Source of the DNA: Oxytricha trifallax
Taxonomy: Eukaryota; Ciliophora; Spirotrichea; Sporadotrichida; Oxytrichidae
Length of the DNA: 64,000 nt
Direction of reading: 5' to 3'
Assembly: GCA_000711775.1 (NCBI GenBank)
Contig: ARYC01017546.1
Location: 1-64,000, forward strand
The notes under the pieces are model-generated. The model was not told the origin of the DNA. It did not search any database and worked only from the letters and a program-made list of their open reading frames with translations. Positions 21,701-31,419 of this stretch are shown piece after piece. Position 1 is the stretch's first letter, and the number at the start of each line of letters is the position of its first letter. Both the position numbers and the translations under genes were made by a program.

Positions 21701-24700
21701 TCACTGAATCTACAAATATTCTGCAATAAATGCTTCCTCAATTTATGAACGCCTACTTTTAACTACCTATGCTTAAAAAGCCACTTGAAAAATTGATATA
21801 CAAAACCATCTTCATAAATCAATTCAACACACCTCCTTATTAATCCCCTTAAAACTCTTAAACAAATTTACCAGGAAACTTCTCTGAAAATAATAATGAA
21901 TAGATTTAACAATAAACCGAAGATGACATTCTCAAAGTGCTGGTGTACTATTTAAACAAAAGAAATCCTTAGTTTTGTGAAAGTTTATTAACAATGATTA
22001 TGGTATTTTTACTGAAAAGCTCAAGTGTTAGAGTGTCTAAGGAAGTCCTTGAATAAGCTATCGATTCTCTTATCAATTGACATTTATTATTTAAAATATT
22101 TTAATGAACTTTCTAATAATAAAATTTGATAAAAAGTATTATTTTCAACTTGGTAACTATAATGTATGAGCAGAAAACTTTCAGAACATTTGTCTATGAA
22201 ATTTTAATAATTATTCTTAGCAGTATAGAGTCTTAATTGCAATAATGTGTTGTTGATTCAAATGCTTTTAATGAATAAACAATGATTGTTATTTATTTAT
22301 TATAAAATTATTTTATGAAGAATTAATTTTAGATATGAGTACCAATATTCACAAATTAAATAAAATACAATGCAAGACCAGATATTTTACAAAGTTGAGT
22401 TTAAATAAGTTCCATTTATAGAAGAAAAGAAAAATAGAATCATATAAAGTAATGGGGACCCTATACCCTTAGTCGAGGGAATTTTCCAATTTAAACCATC
22501 AAGAAAATTAATTTCATAATAGAAACGAGCATCAAGGCAGCAAGTGGGGAGAATTTTATATTAAAGATTTTTGAATTCTCCATATGTCACCATTTAAATA
22601 TAACTATAATATTAATATTAAACTCATATAAAATAGTTTGCCCTTCATATATAATTATAAACAATTAAGAATGAGCTTTCAACCATCATAAGGAGGAAAT
22701 AACATAAAAAGTTTCGATTTTATAATGAAATAAAACTAGTAAGTATAAGGAATAGATTCAATAAAATATTAAAACCCTACTGATTTTGAGAATCGCTTTG
22801 AGTTATAATTTTAAGAATATACTTAATTCATTCTTTGATTTATAATGTGGCTTTTTATTATTATTTAATTTTGATTTATAATTTAAATCGAAGAAAAACA
22901 GCTCAAGCAATTTAATTCCACCAAAGCCAATCTAAAAATTAAGAGCAAACTAATCCATTTCAGATCTTAAAAGCATACCTTAACTGTAATCCTTAATTAT
23001 TTCACCCTAAAATGTATCAATCGAGAATAAATAAAATCCTGATAAAAAATCAATTATAAATAATGAAGTTAACCCAAATATTAGGAGTTCATTTTTGAAA
23101 AATAACAACCAAATTATACTTATAAGGGAGTCTACTGCATCATCTTAAGTAACTCAAACGTTAAAATAATCAGAAAGTATTTGATATTTATAAAAATATT
23201 TATTGAATAACGAATTCTATATTATATCATCCTAAAAAATAGTATTATTGTAGGAATTCCTTAGAAATTGGGAAATTAATAAAATTAAATATTAAAAAAT
23301 TAAAAAAATAAATCAAAATAGTTGTAGTTTAAGTTTGGCGAGTTGAAACAATCTTGGCTCATTTGACAAGACCTTGATATAAAGGTATTGAATGTAAATA
23401 CTGCCTCATCAACGTGTATGAACTTTATATTATGCTCTTAAGACCTCTGCATTTAATCGAATATATAATTTAAATTATCTTTATAAAATGGAACATAAAA
23501 GTCAATCACTCTCTTAATGCGATTGACTGTCTTGTAGGATATTCCGTTCTTTTTATATATTTTAGCTATCGATTAAGCAGATATGTGAAGCTCAGGAAAT
23601 TGGCGATGAAACATCACAGCCATCTAAGATAAAGAGAAATGATCCCAGTTTTCTTAAATATGAAAATAAATATGATAATGCTGAAATTTCAAATTTCAAT
23701 TAGAATTAATCTAAAATAAATTTAACGGGTAGAGAATAAATATAAAAATTGAATAAAGATTTAAAGCGAAATTAAGGATTTTGCCTCCATTTATTGTCTT
23801 AATTCCCCCCATTTTTTTTCTCCATCATCACACTATTCTTTGCTTATACTATCCATAATCACCAATCCCATCTAATGTATAACATTCCTGCTGTCAACGA
23901 AAGCTGCTTATTAGGTCCTGCCGTTTAACCCAACGTCATGGTTAGCCAAAAAGCTGTCTTGCTGGAGATCCTGGCAGAGAAGGATACTCCTTTATGTTTC
24001 GTGGAAATTAAAATTTTTCATAGATATATATATATTAATTATAAAATGTATATATTTTAATCATCTTTAATAAAGTTCGTTATTTATTAGTACTATAAGG
24101 ATTATTTAAATTTCCCATACTTTAAAGCTTAGAATGTTTAATAGGACTAATATATTTTATTAAATCTTTGAGAATAGTTAAAACTCCACTAAATATAAAG
24201 AAGTATCTTTCTCTGCCATGATCTCCAGCAATACAGCTTTGTGGGTAGCTATGGCGTCGACTTCAACGTCAGGACCTAATAAGATCTCTCGTTGTCAGCA
24301 GGAATGTTAAGTATCAGATGGGATTGGTGATTTTGGATAGTATAAGCAAAGAAAAGTATGACATGTAAACACTGAAAATTGAGAGGAGGAATTACTACAA
24401 TAAAAGCAGGTAAAAATCTAAATCTCACTTTAAATCTTGATTCAATTTATATATTTATTTTTAAACAGTTATTTTCACTTTTCTATCTCTTTAAAATCAA
24501 TACTAATAGACAATTGGTTCTAATGGTAGAAACAAATCTATGGACAACCTTGCTCTAGATGGTGAGTTGATCACTATAATCATCACATGCATATCGCAAT
24601 TTAAACAGTAAATCTATATATTCACTGTCATAAGCTGAGCCCAAACCTTGCATATAATCAATTAATTTACTAATATTTAAACATAAAACCTCTACATAAA

Positions 24701-26480
24701 CCCTATCAAAATCCTGTTAAAGTTTGCCTTAATAGTATACTTTTACCAATCAAAGACTCAATCAAACAACTTCAGAGAATTTGGGGTTTGAATTTTTACA
24801 TAATTTTTTTTTACATGAGATATTTATAAAAGTTGATATCATTCAATTATATTTGATAAAATAATAAATTGACTTTGTATTTATTATTATATCATCAAAA
24901 ATTTAAAGTTAAAAATATAATAATAAATTATATAATATCTATTATATTTTCTAACTTTTAATTATTTGAAGTTTTTGGGATTTATCATAAGCTGCACTAA
25001 ATATATAACTTCCAGTTTATTCATAAGTTAGACTTGTAATGGGTGTATTTTACTCCTCTTAAATTCTAGCATGACCTAATACAGCTCAATCCGGTTCTCA
25101 CCACAAATTCAATTTTTTGAGTTCTTTTTTATTGTACAAAACATTTTGAAAATGCAATCCTCTTGAGTAATTAAGGATTTATGATTCCCTGAAGTTTAAT
25201 TTTTTTGTGACCAGATAGATTCTTTCTTCTCTATTAAGCATCTTTATATTATATTTCTTTTTATAATGTGTCGTTCTTCATTCTATTATCTCTCTATGAC
25301 CCATAATTTTCAGTTTTTTTAAAAAAAATTAGTGTATTTATTTTTTCTCCGTTAACTATATAATTTTTTCGTTGATACTTAACACCTCTTTGAACCGTTC
25401 TATGATATAATTTTTAATAAATAAAATAGTTTAAAATGATTACTACGCTTATTTGATAAACTTTATTTTATTTATTTGATTCATAGTAAGTTTATTTGAT
25501 AATAGACATAAAATGAATTTTATTTTAAGAAAATTAATAAAAATTAAATCCAAGTTTGAAACAAAATATTCAATTATAAGAAAAATAGTGAAAGGATAAT
25601 CTTGCTTGTATGAAGGATCTGATTATGACCAATCAGCTCTAATGATATTTTCGTAGTTATCATTTCCATCATATACTCTATGAATGATATAAAATAAATG
25701 CGAGAAATTGATCTCAGACTTCTCTTATACCAAAGTGAACTTTTGCAGCAATGAATTTTCTGAAATTATTTTAGATAGAATGGCTATGAGGTAATCTCCA
25801 TCTGAGAACCTGTAGAAAGTACACTTCAAGAAATTCTTAGATTTTGGATCATAAGCTTCTTCATTATAATGGTAGAGAGTGATTGCAAAAGCATTCTTGG
25901 CTATTTTCAGGGGTTTAGAAAGAATTCAAAATTAGCTGGACTTAATATTATTGGCAGTTCTATTTTATCTCATCCATAAGCGAGATAACTCAACTTTAAT
26001 TGGATGCCTATAAATTTGATAAACATATGTCCTCACTTTAAAGTGATGTTATATCACTTATGGATGAGATGAAATAGGACTGCCAATAATATAAAGTCCA
26101 GCTAATTTCGAATCTTCTATCGAATGAGCTCAATAACGTTCAAATTGGCCTACTTTAACTGCCGCTATTTAGATTTATTTAATATTTAGTTTTATTGATT
26201 TTCCAATTTTCAATGTATTCCTACAATAATAAAAAAGTATTTTTTATTTCAGAAACAGAAGGAGTTACCAATATGTTTCCATAAATAATAAATAAATCTT
26301 AGTCTATGTAAACACTCTAGCAAGCACAATACGGTAAGAAAGAAGTTATGAATAAGGGCCCTCCTCACATGCGAATGAAAAGATATGCCTAAGTCGGGAT
26401 GATGCCAAATTACCCGGGTTTAGGGATTGGAATCAAAATGAATGGGTATTATTCTAGCAGTGATTAAAAGGAAGATTTTT
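18758..26480 (+). CDS. Gene H: long Gln-rich, helical protein split by a 3-kb germline insert
   Basis: Start ATG 18758 (MGRNQNQSITIHSRKIRKP). After three IESs and an intron the product continues through helical segments: LSNQQHNLEQQLITLFSLVD, FDAWKMQIQEFLKLLSELIE, FDRKNREVFVELLENIVL, MIRVIRLMNEKDKQMMIDLI, a Ser/Gln linker, then a long unbroken stretch 21300-22080 (FEEGLQVIQKMFQALQNRD, VFLLKSSSVRVSKEVLEQ), FYKVEFKQVPFIEEKKNRI, and an Asn/Ser-rich region to 23170. The last visible part, ETEGVTNMFPQIINKSQSMQ to GIGIKMNGYYSSSDQKED, lies beyond the 3.08-kb insert. HEAT-like helical repeats are possible, but I cannot name a family. Smaller IESs near 20440-20600, 22080-22150, 22300-22360 and 22820-22900 are unresolved; the stop was not identified. 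Confidence 0.78.
18910..19015. other. IES H1, 106 bp, pointer AGTATGG
   Basis: Repeats at 18903-18909 and 19009-19015, in phase; joins QQQQHQYG to MSYFKRTNIQ. Confidence 0.88.
19140..19723. other. IES H2, 584 bp, pointer TTTAAAT
   Basis: Repeats at 19133-19139 and 19717-19723, in phase; joins VKINPSDLN to GVTHYRPSQQE. The insert contains a hairpin at about 19200-19310 (AATTCTATTT / AAATAGAATT). Confidence 0.8.
20037..20134. other. IES H3, 98 bp, pointer TAATG
   Basis: Repeats at 20032-20036 and 20130-20134, in phase; joins TGLVNNQSN to AKEFDAWKMQ. Confidence 0.82.
20287..20367 (+). other. Probable spliceosomal intron in gene H
   Basis: 81 bp from GTAAGT to TTAG in phase 0, joining CCALNEQ to SFLCAIAKKSF. 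The canonical donor favours an intron; a 3-bp pointer (AGT) would also allow an IES. Confidence 0.6.
23360..24790 (-). pseudogene. TBE copy 3: truncated transposase end with inserted palindrome
   Basis: Minus-strand matches to copy 2 transposase (HAD/VDE region: ...HVDEAVFTFNTFISRSW, reading back to FHRQFPELHIS near 23600) run from 23360 to about 23640, then resume at 24560-24660 with the N-terminal codons, and end in a degenerate C4A4-type tip at about 24790 (GGGGTTTG). The second half of the transposase, the 22 kDa and the 57 kDa genes are absent. A 735-bp palindromic insert occupies most of the gap. Confidence 0.8.
23728..24462. repeat. 735-bp diverged palindrome inside TBE copy 3
   Basis: Arms of about 260 bp (23728-23990 and 24203-24462) are imperfect reverse complements: for example CACCAATCCCATCT at about 23850 against AGATGGGATTGGTG at about 24317, and GGAGATCCTGGCAGAGAAGG against TTTCTCTGCCATGATCTCC. 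The 210-bp loop is AT-rich. Divergence between arms is much higher than in the palindromes at 1499 and 60590, so it is older. The ends show no G-run. Confidence 0.85.
24791..25444. other. AT-rich segment between TBE copy 3 and gene P fragment
   Basis: No coding frame or repeat recognised. Confidence 0.4.
25445..25925 (-). pseudogene. Gene P: coding fragment nested in the giant IES
   Basis: On the minus strand a frame without TGA runs about 150 codons: KNAFAITLYHYNEEAYD, FLKCTFYRFSDGDYLIAI, FSHLFYIIHRVYDGNDNYE, IIRADWSQSDPSYKQDYPF. Tyr, Asp and Trp content and higher GC are typical of the coding segments here and unlike IES DNA. It begins exactly at the interrupted MITE (25921-25925) and fades into AT-rich sequence below about 25550. 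No family recognised. It is either a piece of another gene stranded by transposon insertions or an MDS of a second locus lying inside an IES of gene H. Confidence 0.65.
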
Positions 26481-26760
26481 TATTATTATAAATTATGTTA
26501 TATAGGTATTAAGATATCATATAAAATTAGAGTAAATAAATCCGGCTATTATAGATCACACTCCTTACCTATCTTATAAAATTAGTGAGATTATTTTTAA
26601 TTTTAACATTTTCAAAATACATTTAAATTGGCAAATTAAATTCTAAATTACTGGGTAAATTATTATGGTAGCTATAAAATCTATAGAAACTTAAAATTCT
26701 GTTTAAAAATACTAGAGACTTATTTTTAAATTATCAAATTATTTCTGAATTATTTCCAAT
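26481..26760. other. AT-rich DNA between gene H and TBE stub
   Basis: A plus frame stays TGA-free but its composition is IES-like; may hold the end of gene H. Confidence 0.35.
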
Positions 26761-26931
26761 CAAAACCCCAAAACTCTTTCAGTAGTTTGATTGAGTTTTT
26801 GATTGATGAAAGTAGACTATTAGTGCATACTTTATTAGGGTTTTAATAGGGTATATGTAGGGGAGGTTTAATGTTTAAATATTAATATTTTAAGTGAGTA
26901 TATGCGAATTTTGATTCAGTTATGAAATTTT
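26761..26931. mobile_element. TBE terminal stub, 171 bp
   Basis: Starts CAAAACCCCAAAACTC and matches the first about 170 bp of TBE copy 2 (same AGTAGTTTGATTGAG, TAGTGCATACTTTATTAGG). It stops where copy 2 begins with its own C4A4 tip, so a TBE inserted into the end of an older TBE whose remainder was lost or lies elsewhere. Confidence 0.85.
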
Positions 26932-27069
26932 CAAAACCCCAAAACCCTTTCAGTAGTTTGATTGAGTTTTTGATTAATAAAAGTAGACTATTAGTGCATA
27001 CTTTATTAGGGTTTTAATAAAGTTTATGTAGAGGTTTAATGTTTAAATATTAGTATATTAAGTGAGTAT

Positions 27070-28118
27070 ATGCTAGGATTGGGGTCTGTTTATGACATTG
27101 AGTATATAGATTTATTGTTTAAGCTACGTTATGAATATGATGAATATAGTGAATAACTCAAGCCTGTTCTGAATCATACGTCTATAGCAAGGCTACTCCA
27201 TAAATCTCCAGCAACTGTGAGGTCTAACTGTCTATTAGCATTGAATTTAAAGAGATAGCATCTTAATTCTAAGCCTAAGAGACCCTTAAAATTTTAGCAG
27301 CATCATATTGAATATCTTATTAATGATAAGACTCTTAAATACTGGGCTCATTTCTCTCTAGCCTAGAGAGCTGTGATGTTTCATCGCCAATTTCCTGAGC
27401 TTCACATCTCTGCTTAATCTATAGCGAACATATATAAAAAGAATGGAATATCTTACAAGACAGTCAATCGCATTAAGAGAGTGATTGACTTTAATGTTCC
27501 ATTTTATAAGACTAATTTAAATTATATATTCGATTAAATGCAGAGGTCTTAAGAGCATAATATAAAGTTCATACACGCTGATGAAGCTGTATTTACATTC
27601 AATACCTTTATATCAAGGTCTTGGTACAAGAGGTATAGTAATATAGAAGTTTATGACTAAAAGTGTAAGGTTTAAACTCATGCAATTCTTGGAGGAATAA
27701 GTGAAGATAGTGGCCTCGAGACTTATGTTATTCACCCTCGTTCTATAAAGACTGAATAATATATTAAATTCTTGCAATAACTCAGAGATAAGTACGCTGA
27801 CTAAGAAATTATTCTATTCGTTGATAACTTCTCAGTTCACAAAACTAAAGACTCAAGGAAGGAATATGAAAGGCTAAATATAACACATGTATTTATTGTT
27901 CCTTACAGCCCTTAGTTCAATGGAATTGAATTGTATTGGGGTTATTGAAAGGTCATTATAAGAAATTGCTGCTCTACCATCTGATGCATGATTTAAAGAT
28001 AGATACAGTCGATTTTATTAAGAGTGCTGCTAAGAGAGTCAGCGATGAGAAAGCTAAAGTATGCGCAAGAGAAGGGAGATTTTGTGTATATAAATAAGTT
28101 TTAGATTTAAACGAATGA
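27070..28118 (+). pseudogene. TBE 42 kDa transposase, DD34E, one frameshift
   Basis: Start ATG 27070 (MLGLGSVYDIEYIDLLFKLR), stop TGA 28116-28118 (VLDLNE). The N-terminal half holds a helix-turn-helix (LLHKSPATVRSNCLLAL). The catalytic residues are in FIHADEAVF, ILFVDNFSVHK and QFNGIELYW, with 34 residues between the second Asp and the Glu, as in mariner/IS630-type enzymes. The frame is clean for about 290 codons; one base appears lost at about 27940 (GGGTTATTG) just after the Glu, shifting into GHYKKLLLYHLMHD. It is the best-preserved transposase in the window and convergent on the 22 kDa gene (stops 6 bp apart). TBE transposases are known to participate in DNA elimination in Oxytricha. Confidence 0.92.
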
Positions 28119-28124
28119 ATAAGT

Positions 28125-28914
28125 TCACATATTAAATTTGCCCGTAAAGGGATTTGGCTTCTCTTTCTTTTCTTCCTCTTAAGGCTTGCTTGGGCCCATG
28201 TTTCTTCTCTTAGTGCCAGCTCCCGCATCTATGTTCATCTCTTCTGGCTTTTATAAATCTTTGAAGAGTCTCTTACTCAATTCATGTTTTACTTGAGACT
28301 TTCTCTCTCTGTTTAATTTGCTGCGCTCTTTCATCAAGTATATAGCAGTACCAGGTTTTTCTATAAAGTTAGAAGACTAAGCTTACTTGAGATGAAAGGA
28401 TGCTTTTGAAGTTCCTACAGCCAGGTGTCACTTATTTTAATACCTTGCTTCTCTTTTTCTTCAGGAGAGATGCTGTAGCGTTTCTTATGAGCTTCTTAAA
28501 TAACTTCATTTAAGTACTCAGGTTTCAGAGTTGCAAGAACACCAAAGAAGAAGTTTCTCTCTGGCAACTTATTAGAGAGCTGTAGCTTTGATGGAAGGTA
28601 GAGAGCTACGTCCGGATCACTCATAGCATCGTCATATAGGTTTGTCACTGATATTTCAGGGCAGTTAGGTATCTCTATCATCCTAATTTCATTAGACTTA
28701 AAAGCTTTTTTCTCTTCATTCAGTAAGGATTTAAGAATGAGATTTTAGTTCCTTCCTGGGTTGGCAAGAACAATCCAACTATGGTTAACCTATTAGTATT
28801 AGTTAAAAGTTTACCTTGCTAAACCAAGTACCTATAGAAGTCATCTTTACTTCGAAATTTTCCTATTAAATCTTGAGATTAAACTCTCTTCATTGCATCA
28901 TTCATAGACTCCAT
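28125..28914 (-). pseudogene. TBE 22 kDa protein, one frameshift
   Basis: Start ATG 28914 (MESMNDAMKRVQSQDLIGKF), stop TGA 28125-28127 (NPFTGKFNM). Conserved blocks shared with the other copies: IPNCPEISVTNLYDDAM, SNKLPERNFFFGVL, GAGTKRRNMGPS and a Glu/Lys tail. A single-base shift lies at about 28710 (after KISFL). Role unknown; always encoded between the transposase and the 57 kDa gene in TBEs. Confidence 0.88.
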
Positions 28915-29476
28915 CTTGCTTCTCTTTCTAGAAATGTTAATGAAATTTAAAATTATGGATATCCATTCGAAGTTTATTAAAAACTTACTACTAAATAGGG
29001 AGGACCTACTAGAGGTCAACCTTGAAAAGATATGAAGAGAAGCATTGAAAAAATTGCTCCAAGTTTCACAGATTGATTTCCATTTTTATCAAACTATCTC
29101 CATTAAATTGCCCCTAATAATGTTTAATTATTTTAGGAGGTCCTCCAAATTAAGTTCAAACTTTATTAGGAGTTAAATTTTAAGATTAAAACTTAATTAG
29201 GAGCAGATTAATTCAAAAATGCTTAATAACTTTACCTCCAAATTAAGCTCAAACTTGATTTGGAGGACCTCCTAGAGAAACAAAACTTCATTAGGAGTAA
29301 TTAATTTACTAAAATGTATAAAATTCTCATAAAATATGTCAACTTACAGTCTTTTATGATTAATTAATTTTCTTTCCTCTCAGCAAAGAATCTACCAGAG
29401 TGTCTTATACACTACTATATTAGTTTATCTCGGTAGATTTTATCACTATTATAATAAAATATATCAGAAAACTAAA
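28915..29476. other. TBE copy 2 spacer between divergent 22 kDa and 57 kDa genes
   Basis: Contains an inverted repeat built on GGAGGTCCTCCAAATTAAG (about 29138) and TTTGGAGGACCTCCT (about 29260), plus repeated ATTAGGAG motifs. Probably the promoter region; no coding frame. Confidence 0.5.
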
Positions 29477-30530
29477 ATGAGCGCTAACCTGTTAAGAAGA
29501 GCGGCATTACTTGGATCAAGCCAATAAAAGTTATCATTCCAGCAACCATGAAAAGTAGAAACCAGAGACTCTTGTACTAACTTATGACAACTTTGACCAG
29601 TCTAGCTTTGAGATTTAAATATAAGTTAAGTAGGAGGTAATCAAAGAAGCTTTGCAATTGAGGAGAGGGTTAAACAACCCTCCATAGAGCATTAATAAAT
29701 ACCAGCCAAATTTGACTATTAATGCAAAGAATGCAATAAAGTTTTCCCTTACAAGTCAACTTATAAGAGACACTTGAGAGATATACACAACGATATGCCA
29801 CGTTATATCTCAAGCATTAAAAGAAAGATGGGAAGTATGTCTGTGAGTTCTGTGAGAAGCCATATTCTCATACTAGAGATCTCAAAGTTCACTTAAAAGA
29901 AAAAGCACAATTAAAGTTTTGTCTTTAATCATGAACCTACAGGGAATATATTCCTCTAAAAGAGAAGATCAAGAAACCCAGCGGAGTCTCTAAGAGTTGA
30001 AGTCTAGAAGTAAGTAAAAATGAAGAAAGCAGTCAAGAACTTTCCAGTCTTTGAGATCAATAAAATCATGTTTAAATAGAGGGAATGTAGATTCCTATAT
30101 TAATAATCATTGACTTAGATTCTTGCCTAGAAAGCTATCTCACTCTTGAAGATAAAATAGAGAAGAGAGTCATTACTGATGACTAATATGCTTACAAGAT
30201 ATATCCTTTCAATTACTTCCTTGCTGATGAAAAGTTCCAAATGGAATTTGCTAATGAGCATTATGCTATTTAAAAGGCAAAGTAAAATGAGTGCAGGCAT
30301 ATCATATAGCTGAAGCTATTTTACTTGGTAAAGATCATGTAGCCTTCAGGCTTCCTTTACTTGAAATGACTTACAGAGAATTCTTATCTGACAATAGATG
30401 TCAGAGATAAATTGGCTAGATTGTATAGCAGATAGTGGAGGGAATTGAAGAGCTTCACAAGCTAGGTTATTTTCATAGAGACTTATAGCCAGAGAATATC
30501 ATGATGAACTTTCAGCCTCTTAGAGTTTTA
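29477..30530 (+). pseudogene. TBE 57 kDa zinc-finger/kinase protein, truncated and frameshifted
   Basis: Starts MSANLLRRAALLGSS. Around 29725 a C2H2 finger is readable (YQCKECNKVFPYKSTYKRH). Near 30190-30300 lies YAYKIYPFNYFLADEKFQ; then, in another frame, FLSDNRCQRQIGQIVQQ and the kinase catalytic-loop type sequence YFHRDLQPENIMMN. Several frame changes occur between these blocks, and the protein ends before the activation loop. Kinase plus zinc fingers in one TBE protein is known for this family. Non-functional as it stands. Confidence 0.82.
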
Positions 30531-30540
30531 AATTTAAAAG

Positions 30541-31419
30541 TATTAAAATAATAAAATTTTAAACATTATAAAAGTTTAATTTAACAAATTTTGATTTAAA
30601 TCTTCGTAGCCAATTATAAAGAATAGTCATATGAGGGGTGTACCAGTAACTGGTACTATTAAATCTCAGTAAAATAAATAAAATAAGTGCTCCAATTAAA
30701 GGTTTTAGTGATAATGAATGGGACTAGGCTTTGGGTAATTTATGATTATATCATTAATTTATTGCTTAAAGATTATACTAAATAATTCAATATTATAAAA
30801 TTGGATCAAATTTTGTAATATTTAATTGAATTAGTATTTAATTAAAAGCACGATTTAAATGTAAATATTATTTTAAACAATGGATATTTTAGTAAATAAG
30901 TTAGAATTCACAATAACTTATTTTAAAAATGATAGTAATTTTAATATATTAAAAATAAAATGCCGTAAAAATCAATCTAAAATGCATTATAATATAGATA
31001 ATTTGCTTCAATAAAAATAATTGAATATCTATTTAATAAGGATTTTAAAAAATAAATTATAATTAATTTTTTCTTCTTCAAAAATATGTTTATAAATTTA
31101 TTAAAAAAATAAAATTTGTGGAAAAAGAAATATTATATTTTCAAATTTTTAGATATAGATTTTTGTTAATGAATTAGAACATAATTATAAAATAAAAATT
31201 ATTTAATACAAAAAAAATTTATTGCTTATTTTAAATGGATAACTTACTATCTCATTCTTTATTATTAATATTTTTGACTTTCCATTTATTTATATATAGT
31301 TTCCATAAAATATATTTGATTTTATTCTTAACAAAACCAAGAATAAAGAATGAACAATTTGCAATACACAAACACTTAAGAATATTTAATTCATATAAAA
31401 TTAATAATAACCCACTAAA
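30541..31419. other. AT-rich DNA without a recognised gene
   Basis: About 80-85% A+T. No coding frame of convincing composition, no TBE tip found where the right end of copy 2 should be. Confidence 0.45.

Larger units (their letters stand above)
23248..26226. mobile_element. Interrupted MITE inside the giant IES
   Basis: Left end TTGTAGGAATTCC at 23248 after TA; right end GTATTCCTACAA at 26226 before TA. The left 110 bp and the right 305 bp (25921-26226) align with the two sides of the complete element at 43118-43523, including the internal hairpin AGCTGGACTT...TATTTTATCTCATC (25933-26110). The 23360-25920 interval is foreign to the element. Confidence 0.78.
23177..26255. other. Giant 3.08-kb IES in gene H, pointer TCAGAAA, with nested elements
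   Basis: TCAGAAA occurs at 23170-23176 and 26249-26255 in the same codon phase. Joining there removes a TGA at 23182 and fuses TQTLKQSE to TEGVTNMFPQIINKS. Between them lie, from outside in: a MITE with ends at 23248 and 26226, a truncated minus-strand TBE piece (23360-24790) containing its own palindrome (23728-24462), and a minus-strand gene fragment (25445-25925). The layers imply successive insertions into what began as a short MITE-type IES. Confidence 0.78.
26932..30540. mobile_element. TBE copy 2, nearly complete
   Basis: Left tip CAAAACCCCAAAACCC at 26932, followed by the 42 kDa transposase (plus), 22 kDa (minus) and 57 kDa (plus) genes in the standard TBE order. The 57 kDa kinase domain stops after the HRD-type motif at about 30530, and no inverted C4A4 tip follows, so about 0.5 kb of the right end is missing. 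Confidence 0.9.

Noticed and set aside
21300-22080. Assignment of gene H to CNOT1, exportin or another named HEAT-repeat protein
   Set aside because: Helical composition alone; no diagnostic motif could be read, so no name is given.
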